Shown: in pieces, positions 24,658 through 36,560 of the stretch | How positions within the stretch are numbered: position 1 is the first letter of the stretch | How the letters are laid out: each line of letters opens with the position of its first letter | Assembly (NCBI RefSeq): GCF_022458985.1 | Contig: NC_061771.1 | Span: 26,404,001 to 26,468,000 of the forward strand | Direction: 5' to 3' | Source: Mugil cephalus | Lineage: Eukaryota; Chordata; Actinopteri; Mugiliformes; Mugilidae | Length of the DNA: 64,000 nucleotides | The notes under the pieces: model-generated | What the model was told of the DNA's origin: nothing | The model's input: only the letters and a program-made list of their open reading frames with translations | The model's database searches: none | Program-made: the position numbers and the translations under genes

Positions 24658-27600
24658 CTGGAGGGACAAGTTGAAACATCCCAAAATTAGACTTCACTCG
24701 TATGTGGCTCTCTATCCAGTTCGATTGGAGCTGAGTGAGATGCATGCACTACATACGATCTAAACACATGATAGCATGCACCATTCCGAACATGTAATAC
24801 ACCAAAGTGATGGGGAGAACCCCATCTAAAAGCCTCTATCAGGCATTGCCACCTAAACAAAACATAAATAAAACCCCAAGCAATTGTATGAGAACGTGAC
24901 GAAAACATGAATATGGTGAACATCTACTAACCTCACCACTTCAAGATAGTTACACAAATGATGCCATATGAAACCAGAGATGCTACCGATTACAAAGATC
25001 TCTGTCTCTTCACTGTGCGACAGAAACTCGGAGAGCTAGAAGCCAAAGAGTCACGAAAATGACATTCGTAAAATCATAAATTATGTCTTACCAAAAGGCA
25101 CAATTGGTGGTTCTGACTAGATATACCTGGGCTGAAACATCTCTAATATTGTTTAGATTCGCCTTTTTACCATCTACTTTTGCACAATTACTCATCAGAT
25201 TTTACATTACTAATTCATATCTGAATTGGGATTCTATCCCACATATCAGGGGTGTTTTTTACTCTAAATAATGTGTGTTTTTTTAGGGAAGAACAGAAAT
25301 TTACATTTTCTACTTTGTTCCAGATGAATTTTCTGACACAGTAACATATCTTTATTATGACACTTCTGTGGCAATCTCACAGTTGTTTGTGTCACAGGTG
25401 ACCAAAATTCCTCATACAGTCCTTAGAGTTATGAAGATACAACCCATTTATTTTGGGTAAGTCATTTTCGCACAGGAGGCAGGAAAAAAAAGGCCTAGAG
25501 AAGAAGAGGCTATGGAGCCTTTTTCTAATATGCTCTTCATGGTTTTATCTTCACGTTTTGCTCATTCAGATATCATCACTACATTTCCTTTGCTTGTTTA
25601 GGATATGTACCAGACCAGACCAGTCTGATCCAGACCACTTGAAGAATGTCCCAGATTTAGAGAAGTACCGATATTACTGCGTGAACAACAGGTCAAAACA
25701 TTTAATCCAAGTTTTAGCACAGAAGATACCGTCCACGTTATGAGGCAGAGGCACACAGTGATTTATTTGTTTACCCAAATCCACTAATGGTAACACATTC
25801 TAGCGAGCTTTTAATAACCCGACATCCCAAATCCTGCTCATAAATCTGCAGGAGTCGCTGCTTAAAACCAGCACTTATCTTGTTCTTTTAACTCGACGAG
25901 GACTCTAAGACAGAATGTCCTAATGGTGTCTGAAAAATGTTTGCTCTGATCAGAAGCCACATATTCCAGATTCTGCAGTCTGCTCCAATTTCTATGCAAT
26001 CTATGACTATTATTGACCTCCGCTGAAGACCAGTAGGAGCGGTTATGAGTGGTATAATTTATTTCTTCTTTCTCATTGACACCACAAATCACTATGAAGC
26101 CACGGTGAAAACATCTGTTAATTGAACCAGTGCTCCCTCGACTGCCTTAAACAGAAGCAGATCAACAGAGAAAGAGTAAAGATTATTGACTGTTGGATGA
26201 AATGATAGTGACACGCTTACTGATTTCATATTTGGTTGAGGGATGACGACGTGCTTTTACACTGACTGTAGTAAATAAACCAATTCGTATCATGTGGGAA
26301 ATGGTTATCCAACTCCATTCAAATTCTAGTAAGTAAATACACTTCCCGGCCAAAAGAAAGTTCACACACTCTATTATTTCATTGGACCACCTTTGGCTTT
26401 GATTACTACATGCATTCACTGTGACATTTATTTCCACCCAGTGTTGCATTCATTTTTCACCAAGATATTGTTTTGATGATTGGAGAGTTTGACCACTGCA
26501 CAAAACCTTCTCCAGCACATCCCAAAGATTCTCAGTGGGGTTCAGGTCTGGACTCTGTGGTGGCCAATCCATGAGTTAAAATTATGTCTCATGCTCCGTG
26601 AACCACTCTTTCACAATTTGAGACAGATGAATCTTGAGATCTCGGAATATGTGCATGCCATCAGGGAAGAAAGCATCCATTGATGGAACAACCTGGTCAT
26701 TCAGTAGATTCGGGTTGTCAGCTGACCTCATTCTTTGGGCATAATGTTGCTGAACCTAGACCTGAGCAACTGCAGCAACCCCAGATCATAGCACTGCCCC
26801 CACAAGCATCACTTCATCAGCCTTCTTCTTGCCCTGATGCACCTATGACGATGGTTCCCCACTATCCTTCTAGTTTTTAATAATGACAGTTTGTAACCAA
26901 AATATTAATAGTTTCTGCTTCAGTCTCCTTATTCTGTCATTGGTCAATGGTCTTGCATTAACTTGCATCAAGCAGAGAAAACATCAAAGATATTTTCCAC
27001 CACCACAGGATGTGTCATTTGACATGGTTGTTTAAGAAATGATAAGTTACCTTTGCCAGCTGAAAGATAGTTGCCTATACAGTAATTATCCAATTGGAGG
27101 TTGGTACCTATTTGATAGTTAAATCCAGGTGACAATCTTCTTTTTTTGGCCAGACAGGGTATATGTAGGTCATCCAAGGCTCCGAGAAACCCTACAAATC
27201 TCCCCATTCTGTCTCTTGAGTGTTAGTTTTCTTCCTGAGGCAGTTCCTATACTTGAGTCATGAGTTAAACACCTCTGGCTGGAAGAAGCCACAGAGCTGC
27301 CCTGCCCTCGCTCACCATGACTGACACTTCCTGGAGAGGTAAACACAGATCCGCAGTGACCTCTCCAGCTGTAACCAGCGTTCACTCAAAAAAAGCCCAG
27401 AGAAGAGTTTTGGTTGTTTCCACAAATGGCAGCTTAGCAGCAAGTCTGCACTCAAATAACATCAGTAGCATTCAGTTATTTTTCTGATGTTATCTGCTTC
27501 TAACTGAGCTATGTTTTTGCTAATGCCACTTTATTAGAGCAGTTTTTTTCCCCCATTATCACAGAACATTGACTGGCTGACAATGTAATAGATCCAAATA

Positions 27601-30600
27601 TGGAAAATTAACTGGTGGAAGTCGGCACTGGGAATGAGGTCACACCTGAGTTATCGGTGTTCCAGTTGCAGAAGTCGGAAAACTGGATGGCCGTGTCCAT
27701 GAAGGCGCTTGCCTTGTCTGAATATAACTTGTTGGAAACTTGGCATGTTCAATATTTACATAGTTTTTAAAAACAAAAATCTTGATATTAACTGACATTA
27801 TTGCTATAACGTTTAACAAAATTTAGGCTATTTAAGCAACACAAACTGTAAATCGAACAGATAACTTGAACCAACACAAGACAGAAATTTATAAAAAAAT
27901 ATTCAAAAGTTTTAATTGTTTAGTGTATTTTCTTCTACATTTAAATTAATCACAGTTTGCCACGATGGTGTTTCGCACTGTTTTGGTTTTATCAGTCTAT
28001 TGTTTTTAGCCCATATAACACATGAAAAACTTAAATTACAGGCGATTTAATGGAATAAAACCTAATCAGAAGTGCTAATGAGCGTGATATTCAGGAGCAC
28101 GGGGCAGCCATCTTGGTAACTCAACTCGGGGGTCGTGACGATTCAATGACTTTCTGAGTAGTAAATCCGACTTTGAGGGAGTGTTCCAGTTGAAAACTCA
28201 GAAATTCCAACTTCTCAGTACAAAAAGGTTTAGTGTTCACTATAAGTGAACGCCAAACTAATAATGGTAAATTTATGTGGAAAACCCTAAGGGATGCCAT
28301 TCAATCGTACCAAAATTAGATAATGAGATAATGGCTTGGTCACTTTCTTTTGGTCCAACAAGTACAAAATACAGTTATAAAAAATAAAAATAAAAAAAAC
28401 CCTATTTTGTTACACTGAATACGTATCCTGATACATAAAACTACAAACAGTGCTTACTAACTTGCGTGATCACAGCACAAACGGAAGCGACATCTATTTA
28501 TCACTTGGTATTGATACTCTGATACATATGAATATTTGAACCCCTCTATTATTTTTTACAGCTTGATATTGATGCAAAATGATAATAATGTATATTTGTA
28601 AATTGCACTAAGCTGAGTTTAATATAGAACATATATAGGAGGTAGGGAGTCCCTACTTCATCCCTCCAACAGTTTGGGGGTCCTTGGCCTAAAAACGTTG
28701 AAGTCCGCTGCTCTAAATGTTGCTGCAGCATCAAAATATGTGTGGCTGTAGTCAGATTCGCCTTAGTCCACAACCGAGGGTTCTGTTTTTTTTTTTGTTT
28801 TTTTTTCCACTGGATGCCCTCTCTAATTGAGATTGGCTGACTCACTGAGTGTCGCATTGTTTAAATCCATTCCCTGCAGCTTGGTGGGAGTAAACTCTAT
28901 AAAACACCGATCAGACATAACATCATGACCACCTTCCTAATGTTGTGTGTGTTTCCCTTGAGCCTCAAAAACAGTCGTGACTCAGTGAGTGTACACAGGC
29001 CATCTGAAGGTGTTTTGTGGTGTTGCTGCCTTGTCCGGTCTGGTCCGGTCTGGTCCGGTCTGGTCTGGTCTAGGTGAGTGCTACATGTCTAAGTAACATC
29101 CACATGAATACCAGGTCCAGAAGTTTCCCAGTAGAACACTGAATTGTCACAAGACTTCTCCTGTCAGTGGTTTTAATGTTGTGGCTGAACGGTGTATACA
29201 CAGGATACAAATGTACAACTGAGCACAAACAAAGTTTCTGAAAGGAGCTTTATCATGGCATCAGACTTGAAAGTGTTTGTTAGATCGTGCATATTTCCTG
29301 ATTTCAAATACTGTACGTGATGCCTCCGAAACTTTCCACCAATGAAAAATCTGATCTTAATAAAGACAATGTGATCGGCTGCATTTTAAACGTATTCAGT
29401 AAAGGTCTGGATACTATATTTGACTACGTGTGATGAGTTAAAAAAAAAAAAGTACCACTCCTACTGTGCTAGAACAGGGGATAAATTGCCTAAAACTATG
29501 CGTGCATTTCAATACCCACAAGAGACAAGGGAGAAAGCGAGAAAGCAGGATTTTGTTTTTTTAACGGATCAGTAGTTGGACTGGTTGGGGGGGTTGACCG
29601 CGGGTCGGAACAGTATTGGCATGTCTAGTTATCAAAGGACCAACTTATAAAACAGAGCGATGACACATCACTTGGACTGCGCTGGCTGAGCTGGCTGCTG
29701 AGCTTCTGATATTGGATACACATGTTCTCCCATATTCCCCTCCAGCTGTGACTGTGAGGTTCTTGTACGAGGAAATCCCTGACTTTTTTTGATTCCCTTC
29801 CCCCGTCTTCCCCCATTTTTTTTTTTTTTTTTCTGTTTGCCCTACTTTATAAACACACACACACACACATCTTCAATTTGACTGTGACAGGCCCTGACAG
29901 AGACCATGTGGATCCGAGTCAGCCATTTGTAGCAAGCAGAGGTCTTCAAGGTTCCACAGAGTTTCCGTGAGATCCGATACAAGCATGAATTTGGGCTGGG
30001 GCCAGATTTTTCTTGAGACTATTTTAGTAGCGTTCACTTAAGTGGAAGCAGGCCTTGGGTCTGTGTGCCAGTATGTGTGTATAGAAACTGCAAGGGACAT
30101 TTATGTGCATTGCTAACATTTTAGACTCATGGCTACAGCTGTTTTAACTAGCCTACATTATTTTTATGTGAGAGAAAACAAGATATGAATATATATTTAT
30201 ATAAAAAAAAGGGGATGATTTTGAGCAGTAGGGCGAAGTAGAGACTCTCCAAGTCAAATTCCTTCCTGATTATATAGCACTACAGTAACTTTCTCAAAAC
30301 AAATGTGCAATTATGAAAAATCTATTGGATTATAGTTAGCAATGACAATATGCTCAAGAATATGGGACCTTTTGGTTCCATGGGCGATCTGGGGCTGGGG
30401 GCTTTTCTGGCTGGTAATCCACTCACGATCCTGGGCTCGTATAGGTGTTGTGTGTGTTTGTGGGTCAGTTCTAATGCCCTTTAATCTATATTTTCATGTC
30501 AGGTTTCTCTCAGATCTATTGCACTTCAACCTGAACATTTTGAACGCATTAAGGCTTCGTGTACCAAGACAAATTCAATGAACAGATGAGCTCGTTTGGC

Positions 30601-31334
30601 ATTTACTGACTTCCAGACGTGCAGTATGTCTGGGTTGGGCACCTTTGACGTGTTACAGACAGATCAAGTGATTAGAGTTTGGATTTTTGCTGCAAGATGC
30701 CGCTCTTCTGTAGAAATCAATTCCTTCACCTCTTGGCTTCTGTAAATTTGTGTATTTTCTATGACAGACTCCATTAGCATCGCTCCTTCTCAACCGTCTG
30801 GTTCTTCCTGAAAATGCAGACTGGTTGATTTTTAAAGTGGTTCCAGGTGCTTCTATCAGTTTCCTTTTCATAGACGTCTTTTTTTTTATTATTCTACTTC
30901 ACCACCTAACATACACTTAAGGAGCACAGCTGCATTATAGGAGACGAGATTAGTCTTTGATTAAGCGCGGCATATGTCAGACATAGCCGACTGGAAAAGC
31001 AGAAGCTGTGATTTAAACTGAGAAGTAACGCAGACATTAGAGAACGGAAGGTTTTGGTAAGTGAACATGCAACTCTCCTGCAAACACTGTATTGTTAAAT
31101 TTTGACAGTACTGATACCGAGCAGCTAGCGAAAGCTAATCAACGCTCTGGTACCTTTGAGGATGGTCATGTTGATGACGGTTCGGACTTCAGGCATCTGA
31201 TACTGGGGCGTATCAGCCGAAGGCTCCGGTTGGTCACAGCACCGTCTGCACAGTTTGGAAGGCGACTTGGAGAGGGAGGGGACACAGCAGACCAAGGGGA
31301 GCAGCAAAAGCAGTCTCAAGCACATCGTCAACAT
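24110..31334 (-). CDS. c1qtnf6: C1q and TNF related protein 6 (CTRP6), two coding exons
   Basis: Coding parts are 31334-31154 and 24657-24110, 729 bases in total including the stop, giving 242 residues. Layout: signal peptide about 1-20 (MLTMC then a Leu-rich core); a Cys cluster CRRCC at 29-33; the motif NMTILKG at 55-61 with a potential N-glycosylation site at Asn55; a collagen stretch of 14 uninterrupted Gly-X-Y triplets (61-102); Cys103; and a C-terminal gC1q domain about 110-242 with [24 protein letters not shown] and [16 protein letters not shown]. CTRPs are secreted oligomeric ligands that trimerise through gC1q; CTRP6 is linked to metabolism and complement control in mammals. The NMTILKG linker, [15 protein letters not shown] block and nearby tmprss6 favour CTRP6 over the close paralogue CTRP1. 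No breaks seen; fish a/b copy status is unknown. Confidence 0.88.
26339..27160 (-). mobile_element. Tc1-like transposon with broken transposase
   Basis: TIRs ACTTCCCGGCCAAAAGAAAG (left) and TTTTTTTGGCCAGACAGGG (right), with TA at both edges. On the minus strand the third catalytic motif region is intact enough to read [20 protein letters not shown] at about 26572-26513, followed by sequence resembling the transposase C-terminus. Upstream parts have stops and deletions; at about 820 bases it is shorter than an intact Tc1 (around 1.3-1.6 kb). It lies in the c1qtnf6 intron on the gene's strand. Confidence 0.75.
27612..28230. mobile_element. MITE with AAGTCGGAA-type ends
   Basis: The left region has GGAAGTCGGCACTGGGAA and GTGTTCCAGTTGCAGAAGTC. 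The right region has AATCCGACTTTGAGGGAG and GTGTTCCAGTTGAAAACTCA. This pattern of TTCCAGTTG and TCCGAC motifs at both ends matches a widespread fish MITE type. No coding capacity. Confidence 0.5.
28903..29197 (-). mobile_element. MITE family A, copy 3 (both ends)
   Basis: Begins AACACCGATCAGACATAACA and ends GTTGTGGCTGAACGGTGTAT, so it is inverted relative to copies 2 and 8. Inside is a short tandem array of the decamer TGGTCCGGTC at about 29031-29073. It lies in the c1qtnf6 intron. Confidence 0.7.
31154..31334 (-). CDS. c1qtnf6: c1qtnf6 first coding exon (signal peptide to NMTILK)
   Basis: ATG at 31334 in good Kozak context (GCAGCCATG). A second in-frame ATG is codon 4; the upstream one is preferred for context. 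It encodes the signal peptide, the CRRCC cluster and VINMTILK, ending in AAAG with donor GTACCA (exon end 31154, phase 1). Upstream of the ATG, a polypyrimidine tract ending CCCTCTCAG gives an acceptor at 31347, so transcribed exon sequence begins at 31346 with 12 bases of 5' UTR. At least one non-coding 5' exon must lie further upstream; it was not located. Confidence 0.9.
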
Positions 31335-31757
31335 GGCTGCCGCAACCTGAGAGGGAATGGAAAAAAAAAAAAAAAGAAAGAAGCTGAAGTGAGTTAAAAG
31401 GGTCAGAGCAAGAGATCACAAAGGACGGTGTGTGTGTGTGAATGTGTGTTTTACAGTGAGTTATAATTACTCCCATCTGCAGAAAACAAAGTCCAGTAAA
31501 ACTAAAGTGGAAATCAATCCAAGTCAAAAACCAACATTTTTGGTCAGGTTGTTGTTTGCTTTTGTCCTGTATTTTTCCACATTCCTGCGGACGACTGGGC
31601 AATGTTCACTCTTTGACAATAACAATATTTTTGAAGTGTTGAAAACAGACTGTCACAGGATCAGCGATACGCACAAGAGGAATGGATGCAAGAGGAGCAC
31701 AGATACTGGTTTGTTCGGCAACACTCATACTATACATCGATGAGGCATTTTGGTTTT

Positions 31758-31910
31758 ATTAACATTATGACCACCTTCCTAATATTGTGTAGGTCTCCCT
31801 TGTGCCTCCAGAACAGTTGTGACTCATCAGAGGATGGACATGGACCTTCGGAGTGTCCTGTGGTGTCTAGCAACAGGATGTTGTTAGTGGCTCCTCTGGT
31901 TTGAGGGGAG
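31758..31910 (-). mobile_element. MITE family A, copy 4 (one end)
   Basis: AACATTATGACCACCTTCCT followed by AATATTGTGTAGGTCTCCC and GATGTTGTTAGTGG match the inner part of the family's right end, inverted. It lies about 400 bases upstream of the first coding exon of c1qtnf6. The other end is missing. Confidence 0.6.
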
Positions 31911-33335
31911 AGAGGTCCCTGTGGATACTATCTATTATATTTAACTAGTAAGTGGTCACAAACTAGTTAAACTAGCCAAGTATCCACATATGTATTAATC
32001 CCTTTGACAAACATATGGTGGCAGGAGTTAAACATTTTTTGGGAAATGCAGGTAATCCCTACTGTAATTGGAAAATGCACGAAAACTCTCAGAGCATTAA
32101 GTCAGTCCTGGAAAATATGAAACACCACAGGTGACACCTGGATTGAATTAAATGGTTTTCCTTCAACTTTTGAGAGAATTATAAAAAAAACTGTTCTGAG
32201 GTCAAAGTGATGGTGGAGTCATACTGTATGGAGAGCCAGTTGTATAAGCAGAGGAGAAACTGTGACCTGAATAAAAAGAAATGGAGGGAAATATGTGACT
32301 GTAAGTTCACATCTGGACGCAACTGGATATGAAAAGCTGTGGTTAGATTTCATGCGACTATTTCCAAGGAAAATATGTGCCACTGAAGCTGTTACCTCTG
32401 GCACACACATAAAGCAACAATCTCTCTCTACTCAAATGTGACCCCAACAAAACTAAAAACTGGTAACTACTAGGGTTTTCATATTTGATTCTGATTAGAT
32501 AAACACAATTAATGAAATATCGAGTAAAATGATGAAAGGCTAACAAAAAACTTAGGGTCCACCATTCTGTGCTTGTATAATAGTGACAGAAACCTTTTGG
32601 CGTTTGCTTGGTGCTTTTACCCAAAGTGCCAGATAGTAAAGTGAGAACTGAATGTATTTTCAGGATGAACAACCAATGGGGAACTGGACTTTCCAACCCT
32701 GAAAGTGTTCCCCTAACCACAGTTAAGTGTCAGAAAATCATGATGTGGCGCAAAACCCAACTGGATGAAAAAGTACCACAGGAGTATTAGTTTGGTTTTT
32801 TCTTCATACATTCTTACAATATGATGCAGTAGACAGCTTTCTAACTACACGACTAATACAAAGGCATATTAGCGTTACTTGAATGTGTTGAGTAGAGATT
32901 TGTTTCACCCACATACAACACATACTACAGAAACAGCTGATCCACTAATTTATTACTGCAGTCAATACAATAAATTAACTTTTTTTTTTTTTTCATTTGT
33001 TGTCTCCACATGCTGTCCTTCCTTTGAGGCATGTCAGATTTCTGGTGACCTGGAGCATCAGGGACTTTTTATGGATGCCCTCTTTACTCCTAAACACCAA
33101 ACATGGGGAATTCATAGAACCCGTGTTACATTCATAACTAAACACTAAACACTTTGTCCCTAGCTGGTGTAGGCTACTCTGTCTCATCACAGTCAGTCCC
33201 CTCTGCAGCTACTAAAAAAAGTACTCTTTTATGTAAATTTTGTTTTGGTCTTTCGTTGTCTTGCTTCTAATAATCTGCTTGTCAAGTGTGTTGTCTCCAC
33301 ATTTTTTCTGTCACTGCCTTCCATTTGGTGGTACA
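31911..33335. other. Upstream flank of c1qtnf6, no gene recognised
   Basis: Intergenic or 5'-intronic AT-rich DNA. Overlapping frames on both strands lack any recognisable protein features. A T run lies at 32981-32993. Confidence 0.35.
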
Positions 33336-33455
33336 TTGGTGTAGTGGCTGCTGTTGGTTTGGGCCTTTCTTTGTGGATGTTTTTCTCGTGCCTTTTCTGA
33401 ATTTACCAAGGCTTCCTGGATACTCCAGCCTAAAGACATGCTTGTTAAGCCTCTT
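33336..33455 (+). repeat. SINE-like repeat fragment
   Basis: GTGTAGTGGCTGCTG, GGGCCTTTCTTTGTGGATG, and GGCTTCCTGGATACTCCAGC followed by CTAAAGACATGCTTGTTAAG follow the order of the common fish SINE-like repeat with substitutions and small gaps. Confidence 0.55.
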
Positions 33456-33499
33456 GAGGGTCGAATGACCTGGCCATCGATCCGGGATATCATTGGCTT

Positions 33500-34080
33500 G
33501 GCTTCGATGTGAACAGGAATGCCACGTTAACTCACGACACAATGACGTCGATGTACCTGTCACATTCAGATTTTGTCAATGGATGGCCTGTCAAACTGTG
33601 TCATTGTAGAAGCTCCAGGGCTGCGAGCAGCTCAAAAACAGACTAAAGTTTTTGTCTACTCCCATAAGAGATGGATCTCTGAAGGGCAGAGATTTCTGTC
33701 CCTTTTTTTTCCTCAATCAAACAAATCAAATGTGTACACGGATTTTAATGGAAGAGCATAGGTGAATTAGCCCTACGTCATGTTTGGGAAAACACACTGA
33801 TCGGGGAATGCATGTGCGACTGTATTTATAAACAGCTTGTATAGCGATATCCCACTACTACTTGAGCTACTCTGCATCCGAGGAGAAGAGGAGATTCGGC
33901 GGCAGATATCAGGCTCAGTGCAGGACACAGTGATTTACTCAAATATGAGCAGTCTTTTGAAAGAGCGTGGGTTTGACCGGTCTATTCTTCAGGTCAGCAA
34001 AAAACTGAAAAAAAAAAAAATAAAATAATACACCATGCCGTCCATTGTTTACCTCATAGTGTAGTTTGACACGATTTATG
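33500..34080 (+). mobile_element. Harbinger-like element remnant, copy 2
   Basis: Homologous to 6010-6450 and better preserved. At 33837-34028 an open frame reads ELLCIRGEEEIRRQISGSV and later SLLKERGFDRSILQVSKKLK, the pattern of the Myb/SANT-like DNA-binding protein of PIF/Harbinger transposons (tri-helix, with the KKLK block in the third helix). The frame ends in an A-rich stretch and nothing like a transposase is nearby, so this is a non-autonomous or truncated copy. A FIR/SANT identification by search would settle it. Confidence 0.55.
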
Positions 34081-34239
34081 TGACAGAGGGAGGAAAAAAC
34101 ATTAACACAAGCTCTCACAGTGGGAGGTCAGACCCTAAATTCAAAATCCTGTGTTGACCTGGTATTTTCGATGTGAAATGGGTATTAGATTAACAGGTGA
34201 AGCCAAGTTCTAAATGTGGGTGTGAACAGTTATTTTAGC

Positions 34240-34345
34240 CCAAGGATAATCAGGCAACTTATCCCGGATGTCCAGCCTGGCTGGGATAGGCTCCAGCCAC
34301 CCTCTGATCTTTTGGAGCGTAGATAATAGATAATGGACAGACGGA
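34240..34345 (-). repeat. SINE-like repeat 3' part
   Basis: GGCTGGGATAGGCTCCAGCC with flanking GATAATAGATAATGGACAGACGG is the terminal portion of the SINE-like repeat; the segment before it is degraded. Orientation is judged from the GGGATAGGCTCCAG block and is uncertain because the block is nearly self-complementary in places. Confidence 0.45.
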
Positions 34346-36329
34346 TGTTTTCCATAGTCTCTCTCAGTCTCAATCTTTCTCTCTCTATTATATCTCATGT
34401 CTAATTCTTGGCATCCTTTCCCACTTGTCACCTATTAAATCACAATCAACTACTAATCGTCCGAAAAGCAAAAGGAAGGAAAATAAATCAAGAACAAACG
34501 CAAGTGAGAAAGAAAACTGTGTAAATAGGGCAGATGAGTGATTTCCTGGGGTGTTTTAAGGTCACGGTTGCATGTTAGAAGGCTCTGAAATGATGGATGG
34601 ACCATGACTGTGAGAAAATGAAACGGCTGGAGCGCTGCCTGAACATTTTTATCTGAAGACCGATTGTGAAATATAACCATAACTGTTATGATCTGAATCT
34701 GATTCACTTTTATGGTCGGGCAGATGGACACGAAGAGAGGACAAATCTCCAGGTTCCGTAACATGACACAATTTATTAATATGATGAATTCCAAATTTAT
34801 CTTAATAATTTCTGTTTGTGGCGTTTTCTTGATCCTGATAATTGAGAGAATTCCATTAAAAAAAAAAAAAAAAAAAAAAAAACTGAAGCTGTACTTCTGT
34901 GATTTATGAAGTTGAACCCATAAAAACAAGATGTGGTTTGGAAGTGCTTGTGTTGGAATATTGAATGAGTTTGGAAAATTGAAGTGATTTTTTTTCCTTG
35001 AACCACTTTCAATTAAACATAGATATATTGTAAAGATAGACTACACCAGTGGGTACTTTACACTAAATCCTACATCACTTTAACTGTGTTTCAAATGACC
35101 CAGCTCATCTGCTGTCCTGACAAGAAAGGACAAAATCATCCATCATCTTGTGTTCTGCATGACTTTAGGACTTTATATTGGCTATTTGAATGTTCTTGAA
35201 TTGCGCTGTTTTTATGAGCCACATTTATTTTCTTAAAGAGACAAAATGTTGGCGACCTCAGTGCACTACGTCGTCCCCGTTTGCACTTGTTATTAATACA
35301 TTCCGGGTGATGCAATCGCAACAGCAGCTCTAAGTCTGTGTGTCCAGGTGGGACGCAGTGGTGGAGCACTACTGTAGACCTGCAGAATTAAAGTAAAACA
35401 TGACCCTATACTTTTTTTTTTTTTTTAAAAATTGGATCATTTACATAATGTGATTGGATCATGATGATGATGATGATTCAAGACGTGTGCCGTGGAAATT
35501 GGTCTACAGGCCTATGCAATTGTTTTGTTTGTTTGTTTGTTGTTTTGTTTGTTGCTTTATTTTACCAAAATGTTGAAAATTTTGAAAGAAATACACTTTT
35601 AAGCAGCGCTGTATGTGTCGGTATCTTGCAGATGAACCTTAAGCTGGCTATAGATTCTATTTTTGTGATCTCAGGTTTACTTAAACTAAACTAAGAAAAA
35701 CAAATGTGCCTTCAAGTGGTTTATTTTTATGAATATTTATTACCAGGAGTGGCTGCTCTACAGATGTGAGGGACTATTTATGGTGATGCTGTGCAGGGTT
35801 TCTCTCAGAAATTTACATACAGCTGGGATGAAATCTTAAACAAATCACCAAGATTGAGATTATATATACATACACACACGCGCACACACACACGCGCACA
35901 CACACACACACATATATATATAAATAAAAAACAAAGCATCATTAATATTTCAGGATTTTGCTCGGTTTCTGGTTTAATGTGAACGCTACTTTGCATCGGG
36001 GTGAAAGGTCATGGTAAAAGTCTTACATCATCATTTGACCTCATCACCCTCCACCCCTGCCATCCCCTTCTCCCCTCGCCACTTCCTTCTCCCACCCAGA
36101 TGTGCTCGCTTTAGTTTAGCACCTTGACCGTGACAGCTGTGGAGCCGAATGATACCGATCCGACCGCAACACATGCAACAGTCATAATGAATTCATTTGA
36201 GCAGCCACGTATACAAAGCCAGAGCATCAGTTTGGCATGCAGCTGCACTCCGGATAATCCACATACACACACACACAGACGCACACACGCTCGCACAACT
36301 CCAAACATACACATAGGCTACTGTACAGT
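34346..36329. other. No gene recognised; microsatellites
   Basis: It contains an A run at 34858-34881, a T run near 35409, TGATGA repeats at 35460-35476, TTTG repeats near 35521-35560, and a mixed TA/CACACG microsatellite at 35863-35925. No protein-like frame. Confidence 0.4.
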
Positions 36330-36560
36330 TGGTCAATGAACTTGCGGCGCGCGTAAAAACGTGCACCACGACGGTATTATAGGGGGGGAAATAAAGAAGA
36401 AAGAAAGTGATGAGTTGGCGACCTGTGAATAACTTCTATCCTGCACGTCTCTGCAAGCACTCACACGCGCCGCCGGGTATTTCTGCTTCTTTTCTTTTTT
36501 CCTTTTAGAGCCTCCGGAGGATCATTACGCATTGTTGGCCAACTCACACAAAGTCGCTGT
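36330..36560 (-). promoter_or_regulatory. CpG-containing block, candidate promoter of c1qtnf6
   Basis: This block is low in repeats and holds a tight CpG cluster (GCGGCGCGCG at 36344-36353, more near 36465-36478). On the minus strand a TATA-like TATAATA at about 36380-36374 sits some 25-35 bases before the GCGCGC patch. c1qtnf6 needs a non-coding 5' exon upstream of 31346, and this is the most promoter-like block found on its upstream side. Link and strand are inference. Confidence 0.2.

Larger units (their letters stand above)
24658..31153 (-). other. c1qtnf6 intron (6.5 kb) rich in transposons
   Basis: It is bounded by donor GTACCA (31153) and acceptor CCCTCCAG (24658). It contains a Tc1-like element (26339-27160), a 0.6-kb MITE (27612-28230), a retroelement-like scrap near 28640-28705 (GGGGGTCCTTGGCC...), and MITE family A copy 3 (28903-29197). 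The rest, including 24950-26330 and 29200-31150, shows no further exon that I can support. Confidence 0.7.

Noticed and set aside
34453-34929. 158-codon minus-strand frame
   Set aside because: It contains a polyPhe run from the A tract and no recognisable domain.
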